A stretch of DNA of 64,000 nt from Rhopalosiphum padi (lineage: Eukaryota > Arthropoda > Insecta > Hemiptera > Aphididae). The stretch lies in contig NC_083597.1 of the NCBI RefSeq assembly GCF_020882245.1, positions 84,484,152 to 84,548,151 of the forward strand, read 5' to 3'. Positions 1 to 13,542 of the stretch are shown here, piece after piece (the first letter of the stretch is position 1; every line of letters begins with the position of its first letter). The notes beneath the pieces are model-generated. The model searched no databases. It saw only the letters and a program-made list of their open reading frames with translations, and had not been told where the DNA came from. The translations under genes and the position numbers were made by a program.

Positions 1-197
1 AACTATATTGACATAGTTATAGGCACACTAATATAGACATCTAGTAATATAATAATTGGCACTATTATAGGGTTCCTAAATTTCTAGTTATAGTGTAATT
101 AGTGTATAGTTAATAGTTATGTAAATTAATTAAATCCATTCAAATACATATTAAACGACATATCTACTGGCTACTATAAGTAGGTCCTACATAATAC

Positions 198-364
198 CAG
201 GGTCGGCCTGGGTACCTGAGGGCCCAGGCAGGAATTATTTTCTGGAGTCCAATAATAATTTTATACTGTATTTTGGGGAACACAGTACAGAGGCCCAAGA
301 ACTATAATACGGCAAGGGCCCAGGCAAGAATCCCGGCTCTCCGGCCCTTGCCAGGCCGACCCTG
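198..364. mobile_element. hAT-type MITE, 167 bp
   Basis: The ends are a perfect 14-bp terminal inverted repeat, CAGGGTCGGCCTGG at 198-211 and its reverse complement at 351-364. The 8-bp direct repeat CATAATAC flanks it at 190-197 and 365-372. An 8-bp target duplication with a CAGGG start is typical of hAT transposons. The element has no coding capacity and is richer in GC than its surroundings. Its perfect TIR and intact duplication suggest a fairly young non-autonomous copy. Confidence 0.85.
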
Positions 365-372
365 CATAATAC

Positions 373-3000
373 TGTATAGTAAAGATAGTTTTTAATAATA
401 TAAATTATTGAACAACTTTGAACGAAATACTCGTACGTAAATTTTACTGGTTACCACGTTATAAATTATATTGGTGGGCACTTTGCTAACTGAAAAAAAA
501 AATGTTAACTCATGTCATACTTAATTTTTATTAATTAAAAAAATTTAATAAATATTTAAAATAACTTGAGATTTAGGATAATTAGATACAGATTTAACAC
601 GCAAATTGTATCATGGTAATATGTTTTACTTTGAATGATAAGATTATGGCTTTAAAATATTTTTGCAGTGTTTTTGATTAGGAATTTCTGGGGTTGTTAG
701 GTTTGTTAATATTATTTAATTTCTGAAAATAATGCTTTTTCTGTGATATCTATGTCTACTATATTACTATACCTATATAATATGCAAATTGTGTAAAATT
801 CGAGTTTATATCACGATATGTCATTTATCATCCGGTGATATATCGTTTAGGTAAGACAGTCAACAGTTGTTGCCAGCAAAGTTGTTCCCAATCCCCAGTT
901 CAAAAGTCTGGACCAAGTTCCTTGGGTAGCTATACTAAGATGATTGAAAGTTTACCATCGGTAAAGTTATATATAGTAATTTTTGTTTCATCTAAAAAAA
1001 TATCAGTAAAATATACAACGAAAAGAATATTATAGTTTTCCATTTTCATATTTTATAAGTAATAATGGTTTCTATAGACTATATAGTCTATACTGCTACT
1101 GGTAATATTTGATAACTTCCACAATAATAGATTCAATATTCATTATTGAGATAAATAAATGTATTTATCAAACAGAAAAGAATATTATATATTTATATGT
1201 AATATGTTATCTTCTGATAATCTATTTTTATATTTTAAATTAAAGTTTAAATTATTACAGATTACAATATAGGTACCTATACTTAGTTGGATCAAAGAAT
1301 ATTGTTGAAAAAACACAGATAATGCTTTTATCGTTTACTCTATAAAAATTCAAATTTAAAATAACAAAACTAAATAGGTATAGCCATATAGGTACTAATG
1401 TAAATATCCTATCATTTTTTTCTGAATATAAATTTTCTAGGAGGAAAATGTTTTAACTCTTATTGCTATATTGTTTGTTATAATGGAAATATTGTCACTG
1501 AAAATGATCGGTATAACGTTCTCTTAATATAGATATAGGTACTCTTAGAGTCTTATATCATATTATAATATTTAATAATCAATAACTTAATAAGGCTATA
1601 ATCATAAATTAAAGAATATTGTTAACCAATTTAATAAACGTACTGCTTATAGATTACTGGCTTACTAACAATATTAATAAATAAGAATATACAATAGGTA
1701 CTTATGATAATTTATCACAATTCTCACAAAACCTATTAACTTCTTATACCGAGTTATACATATCGTTTAACCGTTAATTTGTAATGTTTTTGCATATTGA
1801 TATGGGATATTAAGTAAGTATAGTAAGTATATAGTAATATAGTAGGTATATACAATGATTTTACGAATTTTTTTTAAATACCTATTTAAATTTTGTATAA
1901 TATGTACCTATACTAATTCTCTACGGCAGTGGCTCTACGGCTATACATATATATATGAATAAATATACAAAATAATTTCTTATTAGATATTTAATAATAT
2001 TTATAAGCACGCGATTTGAAAAAATGGATATTTTAATATTTTAATTAAATATTAATTTATCATAGCTTATAATATCTTATAAATTAGATTTTAAATCATT
2101 TAAATTAAATTCTACAGAATGCTGAATGATTCACCAAATGCCTTATTTTTTTCTTCAACAATATAGTTATTCTAAAGCTAATTTTGTAATTTTTATATAT
2201 ACTCTAACTTTAAGACCATTTTTTTCAAATTAGAAACCCTCTATCTATTATGTATTTTTTTTAGTACTATATAGTAACTTAATATTACATATATTTTATA
2301 TATTTTTTAAACCGTTTTTAAAGAGAATTATTCTTAGTATAAACATTTTAATAACTGAGAATCTACATCTACTCGTTCGAATTTTGAATTAGCTACATCA
2401 AAATAATCGAATTTTATTGCACTTTAATACCTTACTATAATCTATAAACATATTCTCGAAGTTTGTGATATGTAATTTTGTATTTCAATAAATACTTGGT
2501 ACTCCACACATAAACATTAAACCGGCACCAAACTTAACCACGGAAAAAATAATCTGCATAATGTAAATTTCCATTTATGATTAGTAGATTGGAATTACAG
2601 TCATAAAAAAAAAATAATAATAATAATAATAAGCAATAAAAAAAATATATAAAATAATGAGAATAGTAATCAAAAATTGAAAAATAAAAAAATCCAATAA
2701 TTAAGGACTCATTGATTTCAAATTTAAAGGAAAAATGTTCGAATATTATGATGTACTAGAGTACTAGACTACTAAATTAGATACTGCGGTGTATTGTACC
2801 TCAGGCAACAAAAATCACAATATATATTTTTACCTGTTGATAGGCGTGGGCAGTGTTTTACTCGTATGTTACAATCTAAGCCGGCGATATATATTTATTA
2901 TGTATGTAAGTATAATAATCACGACAGTAGCACATATTATAATATGTATGATAAATCCACAGCCATGGATATATATAATATAAACATAAATGATTTAATA
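373..3000. other. AT-rich DNA without a supported gene
   Basis: I see no exon with plausible coding content or splice borders here. The stretch is AT-rich, with simple TAA/ATA runs such as the one near 2610-2640. The short open frames look like chance. Confidence 0.5.
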
Positions 3001-3004
3001 AGTG

Positions 3005-3405
3005 TGAAAAAACACGCGGGCGAAATGCGATCATAGACGACACCAACGGCACTATATGTATTATTATTACTATTGTTATTATTATCAGGCACTTAAGCAG
3101 ACGGCACGGCAGTTGACGGCACGAGCCCCGAACACTCATTGACGCGGAAGCGCGTGCCGGCAGACGGCATATGGTCATCCTTCGCGTGTGTATAGGTAAC
3201 GATGATGATAATAATAATTGTATCGTAATAGATAGAAGATCTATCTTTTACAATGTGCGCACGGTCATTATATATTATTCGTTATACGATTCTATTCGCT
3301 TGTTTCGTTTTATTTTTCTCCCCACCACATCGGCGGACCAACGCCTGCAATTATCCGTTGCACGCGCGACTTGCCGCCTGACTCCATCATCCCCCGGAAC
3401 AATAA
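3005..3405. promoter_or_regulatory. GC-rich patch, possible promoter or 5' exon
   Basis: Two GC- and CpG-rich blocks (about 3010-3190 and 3325-3405) stand out from very AT-rich flanks. They are open on both strands but do not resemble any protein I know. In this genome GC-rich patches also mark the Hyperkinetic promoter region at 48.6-51.7 kb, so an untranslated first exon or promoter of a gene beyond the window is possible. That is inference only. Confidence 0.25.
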
Positions 3406-3948
3406 TTTTCAACAGTCTTAATATAATAACGTGAATATACGTAATTGTAATACTAATACATATAGCTATATTGGTATATCGTATATAACGTATATTATAT
3501 ATATATATAAGTTGCAATAAACTTATAATAATAAATATATACGTCTTTTCCTCGAGTACAAGCAGTTTTTAATCTTTTATTTTCACCTACGAACATACGT
3601 ACAAATACAATTAAAAGTGAAATTATTGATAAATTAACAGACTATATTGAAACTTTCATACTAACCCTTGTGTAATTTAATTGAAGTTCAAAAAATCATT
3701 GTATAATAACAAAAAATAAACAAATTTAAGCCGCATATAAACCACCCATTACGTTATTACGTGTTTTATTCATTTTATCAATTTTTTTACTTAACTTATT
3801 AAAAATCAACACATTTTTCTAATACTAACATAATAACACAAATAAACATTATTACGACAACATTAAATGATGTGTTATTATTGTAAATTATTATTTTTTT
3901 AAATATTATTGGTTTTTAAATAATGTAAATATGTACTTAGAATTTTGA

Positions 3949-4012
3949 TGGCCCGCGAAAAATTTTCAGATCCCTAATGTGGCCATTCAAAAATATTAAT
4001 TGGGGACCCCTG
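3949..4012. mobile_element. hAT terminus fragment
   Basis: The segment runs from GGCCCGCGAAAAATTTTC to an end in GGGGACCCCTG. A GC-containing 'gcccgcg' block followed by a 'ggggacccctg' terminus resembles the end of Charlie-like hAT elements. I could not find the matching other end or a target duplication, so it is probably a solo or truncated remnant. Confidence 0.4.
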
Positions 4013-4143
4013 GTTTACACCATAATATAAGTTTGTAAAATCCATGCTGATTAATTAGGTCGCACAAAATATTAATTATTATATTATAGTATGCGATACG
4101 AAATTTGGTTAATGGTAGGTATCACATACGTAAGGTGGTTCAT

Positions 4144-4168
4144 AACATTAGGCCCAGTGCCTAATGTT
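4144..4168. repeat. Short perfect hairpin
   Basis: AACATTAGGC and GCCTAATGTT form perfect 10-bp arms around the 5-base loop CCAGT. There is no T-run to suggest a terminator and no linked gene. It may be part of an old transposon. Confidence 0.4.
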
Positions 4169-7100
4169 TGCACTACCACAATATTGTACCTAAATATTTT
4201 TTACTTATACATAATGAGTAATGAGTTTTGATTTTTAAATTATATTGATTGTGACGTTATTAGTTTATACATAATCCTTTGACTTTTTCCCATCTACGTG
4301 CACGTATAATCGTCATTTTTAGACTACTGTAATTATAGCAATGCGCAGCTGCTACACACTACACAGCAAGACTATACATGCCGGACTGCCAGAGTGCTAG
4401 AGTCAGTCGCTTTCGGATATCTGCAAATTGTTTGAAGTATATGTTAAGTATTGAATCAGCATATTATATATTTGTATCACATCAGGTGTCGTATATGTTC
4501 AGAATGTTTACTATATATTATTTTACAGGGCGTCATGTTTATTAAATTATTATTTATTCGTTACATCATTCATTATAATATATAATTTTATTATTTTAAG
4601 TATTTTTAGTGTAATATATAATAAGTATATTATACATACGATGAATGCATTCAATATGTTGAAAGTTGAATAATTATAATTTCTAATTTGTATATAGTTA
4701 TTTACGTATTTAAATTATTATTTATTGTCATGTATTTATTTAAGTTTAAAAGTTAAAGTACAATGCTTATAGATATACCTACCTACATATTTATTATTAA
4801 ACACACGTAAAGTTCATAAATTCTCATAAATATTATATATTTTAAAGCAATTTTTTGTATTATAGTAGGTATACTTATACTGAATATTCGAAGTCACTTA
4901 TATAGTTATATTGTACCGTTATAAATACGTTATATACGAGAAAAGTGCCAAAAATATGTAAAGTATATATCTACCTTTCTATGGTTATTTAACTGTATAA
5001 TTATTATTTTTTCGTATTCGTTTGGGGCTTGTTCTTGTGAACGAAGGTTTAAGCATATTATACAATGTATAGGTATCTGCTTGTCTTCCTAAATAGGTAT
5101 AGTAAGTATTATATAATAATTAATGTTACATACCCTTACCACAACATTCTAATTAGAAGACGATTGTTTGAAAATTACAAAAACGTCTTTATTAATAAAG
5201 AATGATATGTTATTATATAACATTTATATAACGAAGGTCCTGAAAATATTTCGAATACCAATAACAAAAACACTCATATACGACGAGTAAATTAATATAT
5301 ATAAAATATTGTTTTATTATTCGTGTTTAATTATTACCTATGGTTTGGAAAATTATGTAGAATTTTAATGGCCTTAATATTATATGAATATTTACAATCC
5401 ACTATCTATATTATGTTACAGTTTAACGTATCGATATATATTATATAAAATGCATAGTACCTATATATTTTACGCATAAATACAAATTATATTATTAGTT
5501 ATTACACCCATCATACAGCTAACGCCTAACGGGTTAATGTCAAGTATGAAATTATAAAATATAATTGCAGTGTGCGTAGAGTATATATATTATTATTAAA
5601 TTAAATGGGTATAATAATTTTAAAGAACCGTAAGTCCCAATTTATTTGGTTCCAAATAAGTCAAACCGTAATCAATGCGATAATTTTAATTATACTGTTT
5701 AAAACAATAATAACCATGTATTGGTATTTTGTATTGACAGAATGACAGTAAACGATGATATACTCATAATTTAATTTTTCAATAGAGTAAAATAAATTCA
5801 CGAACGTGTAATATACTTATGTTATACCTATACATTTTTTTTATTTATTTATTAAATATAGTTGTAGATTGTGTGAACAGAAAATTATTAATGCATACCT
5901 TTAGTTAATATAGCTTATCATCTGTATGCAGCAATAATTTAATAATAATTTAAGCTTTACCACTTACTTCTTAAATTGCTGATACATATATGTATAATAC
6001 TGTAATGTATTATATCGTCAATTTTTTAGTCATATGATTATTAAGTATATATAAATGTTTCAATTACCAACTCTATAGCACTAATGGTCTATTACACTAA
6101 TCTTATTTTAAGTATTAAAATACAAGTACTAAGTATAGATAATACTATTACTACTTGTAATTTATAATAAAGCGCATCAACAGATACAGAATTAATATAG
6201 GTACTTATTGAGAACTGACATTTTTATAACTCGCTCGCCCAAAAATGTTATGTCTTCAAATATTTATAAAACATTAGAAATAGTGCAATATTTTAGTTTC
6301 AAAAATATTAATGAAATCAAAATATAATATGTATATAAATATAACTTATATTATGCAATTTATTGTAAAACGAATCCTCTTCGACATCCATGGTTTGCAT
6401 CTAGTTATAGTCTATTAAAAATGAGATTAGTATAGGGCGGCGAACAGTTCCCACTAAGTCAACCACCTACTGATTTACCGGTCGTGTCCCGCAGAATAAG
6501 GCCACGCCCATACACAAAACTAGGCCGTCCACACCTATCTCATATTGAATAGAGTACCTATAGCAAGATTGTCGTCTTAACTAAAAGTAATATTAATGTT
6601 AAAATGTTTATAGGTATATTAATTAATATAATGGCTATATTATTTTTTTCCCTTAAAAATCATAGATAGGTAAATATTGTTTCTACCATAATTATCTTTA
6701 TGATAAAATATATGCATTTATATATAAGCTGTATATTGTATGTAAATAAGTAGTACATCAAATGACCTGAAATACTCGTTCACCATTTCACCAATTTGAT
6801 TTAATATTAAAATGTTATTTACAAAAAGAAAAAAATTGTGAGCAACATAATTTATAATAAGTTAAAATTGATAACTTCAAAATGATTTATAAATAATAAT
6901 ATATTAATATATACCTACTAACCTACTGTAAAGATATGTTTGTGTATGCTATTTATTAAAGTTCAAGTAATTATAAATCATTAGTTCAGCCTATAATGGT
7001 TATTTGCATATATATGTATGATGTATTATCTTATAATAATGTCGTAAGGAAGGTACAAGTACTGATGTACTCAAATCAAACAATGTAGGAGAATATAGCT

Positions 7101-7632
7101 ACCTATAATAAATTGTCTATAGTTATAATTATTATTAATCTATTTTACTTTGTAGTCGTGATAGTGCTATGAAACTCCTGAGATTATTATGCCCGAGACC
7201 GGGGGGTCTGGGTGCTGGATGAGGATATATTTGATCTTGATCGAATGGGAGAATGGGATAAGTCATCTAATACATCCATTTTAGATCATCTATTAGATTA
7301 AGTATCCAAAATAGTATTTTTGAATTCAAATTATCTAATTCTGAGCATGATATGCAGAGCGACAATGTATTGATTTTACAAAGATTAGTATTATTTTTTG
7401 CAAGTTATTGCCTTGGAATAGTACATATACTTCAATTTTAAACTTAAGTGGTGATTTATGGTATTGGATCTAGTTGATACTTTAAGTGGTCAAAAGTAAA
7501 ATATATCCAATACCTTAATAATTAAAAAAAAAAAATATGGAAACTAATAAATTTTACACTAAACTAATTCATTTTGACAAAATGTATAAAAAAAAATGAT
7601 CAAACAATTTGAGATATACTATTAGTGGTATA

Positions 7633-7775
7633 GGCCGATAGACCATCTCCGTATAGAATCGTTCTCCGTGTATCTACAATGATGTATCATTGAATTTAAA
7701 TTTAACACATGCACTTATTACAGTGATCCACTCGACACCTTATGTACACCAGAGCGATACCCACTCGCTCACCTT
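7633..7775. repeat. Dispersed repeat family, copy 1
   Basis: The block contains, in order, GACCATCTCCGT, AGAATCGTTCTCCGTGT, ACAATGATGTATCATTGAAT, TTTAACACAT, CAGTGATCCACTCGA and CAGAGCGATACCCACT. The same ordered words recur with substitutions near 12672 and 47114. The family looks like an old interspersed repeat. I cannot assign it to a class because no termini are visible. Confidence 0.55.
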
Positions 7776-9249
7776 TTTTCGCACATGCAACATAACAAAA
7801 TTAAGAATGTTTCATATAAGGATTACATTTGCAGTGAGTTTAATGAAGCCCAAAATTTGAGATCAATCTGGTTAGTTTAAAATCTTTCAAACCATCTAGA
7901 ATAAACAAAAAAAAAGTTTCATCATAAAAATCTATTGATGATTATTTTATAGGTGCATTCTAATTATTAGAATAGTCTGTATTATTTAATGTTTAAAGCA
8001 CTATATTAAGAGTGTGGCGAAGATTTGACTGTGATAAAACTTTTCTTACTAAAACTGTTGTTTTCCTTTTACTCGCGAAAAACAACGTACAATTTTCTGT
8101 GTATATAAATTGGCGTTCATACGTCTACGACAAAACATGACTAAATGTTTAACCTAAACCTTGCGAGCTGTTATAGAAAATTCTGATTTAATGAGAGCCA
8201 GTCGAGCCAGGTTGATTTTTGTTCAGTTATAATGCAATTATGAAATTCTTAGAATGTACACTACTGTTCGCACATTTCCACAATAATTATATTATATTAT
8301 TTTTAATCAATAATAATGCAATTACATAACTCACGTACTCACGGCAATACAACGGAACTAAACTTATTTTCTAAATCGATTTTTTTATTATATCACTTTA
8401 TAAAAACATGTGTTCCGAGTATTTTATGATTTTTGGAATAACTGAATAATATCAATATTTCAGGTTTTCATAAATTTTTCAAAATATTAAGCATAACTCA
8501 AAATTCTAACTACGAAATCCGTAAAGCATTTTTTGAGAAAAATTCACAATTATTATCAATTATTGCTTAGCATTAGTTAATTTTAGTATTAGTATCATAA
8601 TATGATTATAATGTTACATAATATGCAATAATTTGATTACGAATTATTTACGATTGCTGCATGCTTATAGTAGCTATAGCTATAGCTAATACTTGCTGTA
8701 CTTGCTATACTTATAAGATTATTAATTATACTTCTAAGTATTGGGGTTACGTGACTGTTTAAACGTAGTATTGCTACTTCTTAATTTTCATTACTCCTTT
8801 AAGTTTGAATACCTACTTTATATTATTATCATACTCGAGTTTTTACATAAATAACAATACGAGTATTATATCTAATATCTATGTAGATAACCATGACACA
8901 ATAGATTACCTATACAATTATTCGTAGCTCATATTTTCAAGCGAAAACATAATTTTAATTTTAGGGAGTCAATGCATAGTGCCCTAACAATGTCTTATCG
9001 ACTCCAGACTTTTTTTTAAATATAGTAGCTTTTTAATTATTAATTGTAACTGAGTACTAACACCAAAGAAATAGTATAGTAGTTTCAAGTTTGGTATGCC
9101 TATTGCAATTGTATATTGTAATATACATAATATATTATAATGTATAATACGGTTTTGGACAAATAATAATTATCGTATGTCATGTCATTAAATTCGTTGG
9201 TGCTTCGCCTGATCTGTCGTATAGATAAGACGAAACTGTCTCTAATTTT

Positions 9250-9420
9250 TATTTTTATGGCGGGAACACGCGCCCGTTTTATTTATATATGTTTAATTCA
9301 TGTGCTTAATTATGATAATATCGGTGCGGCGGGGGCGGCAGCTGCATAAATAGACGTGCGCCACGCGTGTGCCCTCAAGGAAGAAACCGGTTCGACCAAC
9401 GCATTCGTATTTTGCGGTAT
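9250..9420 (+). promoter_or_regulatory. Orphan TATA-like core promoter candidate
   Basis: A GC-rich block (GGTGCGGCGGGGGCGGCAGC) is followed by CATAAATAG at 9345-9353 and then by more GC-rich sequence. This is the layout expected of a TATA promoter on the plus strand. No coding exon follows within several kilobases, so it could serve a noncoding RNA or distant exon, or be coincidence. Confidence 0.2.
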
Positions 9421-11838
9421 AAATTAATTCTTTTAACCGAAATGTTTCGAGGATCCTATAACGATAAAAAATGAAACACGACCTAGTACCTAGAAGACCC
9501 GGTGGAAACTAACGATCGCATATTTATATGCATTTTTTAAGCTCGCTGCATAGGTGGTATTTATTAATTATAATAGACATATTATTATATTATAGACTAT
9601 AGTTATAACTTACAAGTTATAACTTATAGAGACTGTATAGCTGCAAATTCTTGAACAAAATTTAATACAAAATTTATCATCTACTCCTTCGGTAGATTTA
9701 ACAATTTATTTTTACAACATTATGGGATAATTAAGAAATAATTTTTAAAGTGCTTAAAAAAATGTTAGACATATTTACTTTTTAAGCCTAACTCCAATGA
9801 TAATTTTTGTAAAAACTTATAGCTTATAGGTATATAATATATTATATATATATATATATATTAAGTTATAATTATTGCTATAAAATGACATAAAAACAAA
9901 AATATTCATTTTTTTAACAAATCTTCGCATCAAATCTGTTAAAAATAAAAAATGTTGGAAAATTTTTTCACACGGTATTCAATTTTAACTGTTAATATAA
10001 TCACACATGCACACCTTTTAATAGTAATAAGTACTAATAAAGTAATAACACACAAAACACAACAATACACTTCTTATCCTTTATTTGAAATTGAGCTAAG
10101 CGAAACTCGTTCTCGATTGCCATGGTTTCTGACTTTCTGTAAATATCTCATTCCTTGACCAGTATTTTCAAAATTAAAATCCAACATTTAGTTAATTAAT
10201 TTCATAATTCTTATTTTTTTATTCACGTAGCTGTTCTGTCTATCCACACACAGCATACATATATGACATATGTATATATGTATATATATTTATATACTGT
10301 GTAGTACATTATATTACATAGGTAAACATAATTTTGTATCATTATTTAATTGAATATCTTCAACGAGCTTAAACCTACCTATTTAATTTTCAACATATCG
10401 TCTGCAGACTGTCTACACTCTACATCGATGACCTATTATATAAATATACATATATTATTGTTCGCATGACCCAGTCGTAAATATAGTTAGGCGTAACATA
10501 TAGGTACGGTACACACACACACACATATATATATATAGTTTATACATATAATATAGGGGCGTATACAATATGTATACTTAATGCGCGAATAGTTGACTTG
10601 TTATTTATGTGGTATTATTATTATTTGTACGCACGAGTGGATTCAGAAAGGGATGTAACGTTATAATTGCCATATGGCCAGACGAAATATATAAGTATGT
10701 ATATATATATGTGTGTATCGGTAATAGGTATACATGCTTATTAAATATTAATACATTAACCACCATACAGTTCATCTCTTTATAGAAGTACCTATATATT
10801 TTACAAAAAAGTAATACAATCATTGAATTATCCAATTATATCGTTACGTTTATTGGACTGGTTATAATATCCAATTTCAACACGTCATCGTCCAACTGGC
10901 ACAGTGAAATCAATTATTAATCGAACTCAAAAAACTGTAAAACATGTCTACACTCTACCCCTTGACACATTAAATAGTATATATTCTAAAATAATATAGA
11001 ATGTAGCTCTAAATAGGTATTATAAATTATTTATAATAATCCAAAGTACGTAACCCGCGTACCCAAGAATATTGTTTAATCGCAGTAAAATAATAGTACA
11101 AAAATGCCACAATACTTTTTATTATAACAAAAAGATTTTGCTTTAGAGACCCCTTTAAAGCTTAAAGTATCAACTAAATCCAATTTAATACCAGAAACGT
11201 TTCAAAAATGAAAACGTTTTAAATAGTGCAAAATGTGCATAAAACATAGAGAGTAAAGAGACAACAATAAAATAACAAAATTATAAAACCAATACATACC
11301 GCTCCGATCAAAATCTGAAACCGAAAGCCAATATGAAATAGAACTTATAGAGCAAATACATCTAGCTATGTGATTTTAATAAAATATTGTACAATTTTTG
11401 AATGATTCGATGGAGTATTATAATATAAATAATTAATATGATTAAGTATTATAATAATTGATAATGATTTTCATAAATAAAAATTATAATATTTGTACAT
11501 ACAAAATTATAAAATAAAAATGTATACAGCAGTTCTATCTAGTGGCCCAAGGTATCGACAGTCGCGATTAACTCTATATTATGCAATAAAAAAAAAAGGT
11601 TAGATAATAATATAATAACTCTTCGTGAACAGATTGAAAAATCAAGTATATGGCGGTAGATGACGCTGGCACGCTGCTATTATCATCATTCATCAATTAT
11701 CATAAATTGTTGTCAATAGCTGATCACCGCGGACTAAAATTATTATCAAGGATTTGGAAAGGCTGGAAAATGGATACCATGAGGTAAGATTAAAATCGAG
11801 TTAAGTTGTAAAGCAGAAAACTTAAGCTCGTATCCAAA

Positions 11839-11976
11839 CAGAGCCATGCCGTGGGGGGCCTAGGGGCATGGCTTAAAGGGGGCGCCAAAAAAATTGAAAT
11901 GCATAATGATAAATAAAATAGGGGCCGAATATTTTTAATTTTTCCCTGGGCGCCAAATCTTAACGGCACTGCTCTG
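11839..11976. mobile_element. hAT-type MITE, 138 bp
   Basis: The termini CAGAGCCATGCCGT (left) and ACGGCACTGCTCTG (right) form an imperfect 14-bp inverted repeat. The 8-bp duplication TATCCAAA is present on both sides at 11831-11838 and 11977-11984. The interior has GGCGCC motifs near both ends and no coding potential. The 8-bp duplication and CAGAG start point to hAT. Confidence 0.85.
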
Positions 11977-12430
11977 TATCCAAACCACACAGTATATTAT
12001 TTAGTAATCCAACCCGCATAGAAGACAGCCAGACAGGACAGGTATGATTTAGCTCATTCAAGTGAATTTTAGATTCTGAGTGAAGGAATGAATGTATTAA
12101 TTTTCGATTTTTTATTTTTTTTCTGTCAATTATCACCTTTTGAGGCAGTAAAAATATTTCGATATTAAACTTTGGAGGTGGTTTCTGATAGATAAGATAG
12201 ACACATCATTAGAAACTGCAGGTTCACATTACTTGTTTGCAAAAAACAATAAATTAAATTTTAATTTTTAAAATGTCTTAAGATGAAAAACACAAATTTG
12301 ATACTGAATGCCGTGTTTTTAATGATAATTAAAAAAAATTGTAAGATGTTTTGTAATTTTTAAAAGCTTATTAAAATAAAATTTTTATTTTTATTTATAC
12401 GCCTAAAAAATGTCTAATTTTTATAAAATG

Positions 12431-12495
12431 GTCATGGACCGATTGGTATATTTTGAATCCGGCTCGCGGACCTCGGGTTGGGTGGGCACGCCTAG
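12431..12495 (-). mobile_element. hAT terminus fragment
   Basis: Read on the minus strand, this begins CTAGGCGTGCCCACCCAACC and continues with GAGGTCCGCGAGCCGGAT. A 'tgcccaacc...cgcgggccg' style end is common in hAT elements. No partner end or target duplication was found. Confidence 0.35.
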
Positions 12496-12671
12496 TCTAT
12501 ACTCATATATCATTATCATATTTAGGTACTATTATAATTATAAAAATTTAATAAATGTAATTTTTCTGCGAAAATTAAATTAACTTATCATAATGATAAT
12601 AGTAAAATAAATATTACTTTAATAGGTATACCGAAAAACATATCATGAGATGTACTTATAGTAATAATTAA

Positions 12672-12810
12672 ACTGATGGACCGTCTCTGTTCAAAATCGT
12701 TTTTTGTGTACAATAATATATCATTGAATTAAAATTTAACTCACCGCTATTATTATAACCCATTCGATGTCTACTGTATAGCAGAGCGGTACCTACTTGT
12801 CCACCTTTAC
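12672..12810. repeat. Dispersed repeat family, copy 2
   Basis: This is a diverged copy of the block at 7633. It shares GGACCGTCTCTGTTCA, AAATCGTTTTTTGTGTACAA, ATATCATTGAAT, AAATTTAACTCA, CATTCGATGTCTACTGTATA and GCAGAGCGGTACC. Compared with copies at 7633 and 47114, all three agree in word order and spacing. Confidence 0.55.
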
Positions 12811-12870
12811 TGTATTATATTAATTAAATGATAAGTATATACTCAATAATATACATGTATATTAAATATA

Positions 12871-13310
12871 CAGTGATGTTGAATGATATCTAGATAAATC
12901 ATCTAGATACAAATTAAATACCTATACCTACATCTTATTTAGATAAATAAATAATAAGTTAGTATTTTATTGGTATCTAAGATTTAAATTCAATTATGGA
13001 CATTAATATCTAGATAAATCTCGAGTAATTTAGGTATATTTTTACGTGTATAGGTACCTATTCATGTATTTATTCTTTAATATATTTTTGATACGAATTA
13101 AGCCTTGCTGTTTATGTCTTCCCTAATAACATTACTCAATCAAGAATACAATAGCATGTCAAGCATTTATAAAAATTAACTATTGTAAAATGAAAATCTA
13201 GATAAAAATTGAATATTCTATTTTCATATTAATCTAGATATCTATTTATTTAGCTAGTAATCTAATATTTATCCAGATATTATTTTTGCTATCTGAACTC
13301 AGTAACACTG
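12871..13310. mobile_element. hAT-like MITE with ATCTAGATA boxes
   Basis: The left end CAGTGATGTTGAATGATATC and the right end AGTTCAGATA-like sequence (ending AGTAACACTG) are degenerate inverted repeats starting CAGTG. Flanking octamers TAAATATA (12863-12870) and TCAATATA (13311-13318) match at seven of eight bases. The interior repeats ATCTAGATA-like palindromic boxes near 12888, 12903, 13008, 13198 and 13233. It has no coding capacity and looks older than the other MITEs in the window. Confidence 0.65.
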
Positions 13311-13542
13311 TCAATATACCTATATTCCGTTTGAAATGTTTAATATCGTAGAACAACACTTCGATTAAACATTTAACACCGTTTAATAGTTTTAAGTTGC
13401 AACATAAAAATATTTTACAAATAAAAAATACTTATATATTTAATATAAATACGAAACAAAAACATTTAAGTTTTGAATATTAAAGTTTAAAATAATACAA
13501 TATAATGTAATAAAACTTAAGATTAAATTTTAAAAATGCACA

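Larger units (their letters stand above)
3441..13542. other. Intergenic DNA with repeats, no supported gene
   Basis: I found no coding exon in these 10 kb. The region contains two hAT MITEs (11839-11976 and 12871-13310), hAT terminus fragments near 4012 and 12495, and copies of a dispersed repeat near 7633 and 12672. It also has a GC-rich patch around 6430-6540 and a TATA-like GC-rich patch around 9250-9420. The remainder is AT-rich simple sequence. Confidence 0.5.

Noticed and set aside
2789..3517. Several 64- to 100-codon frames on both strands
   Set aside because: They overlap each other on both strands in a GC-rich patch, with low-complexity translation and no homology I recognise.
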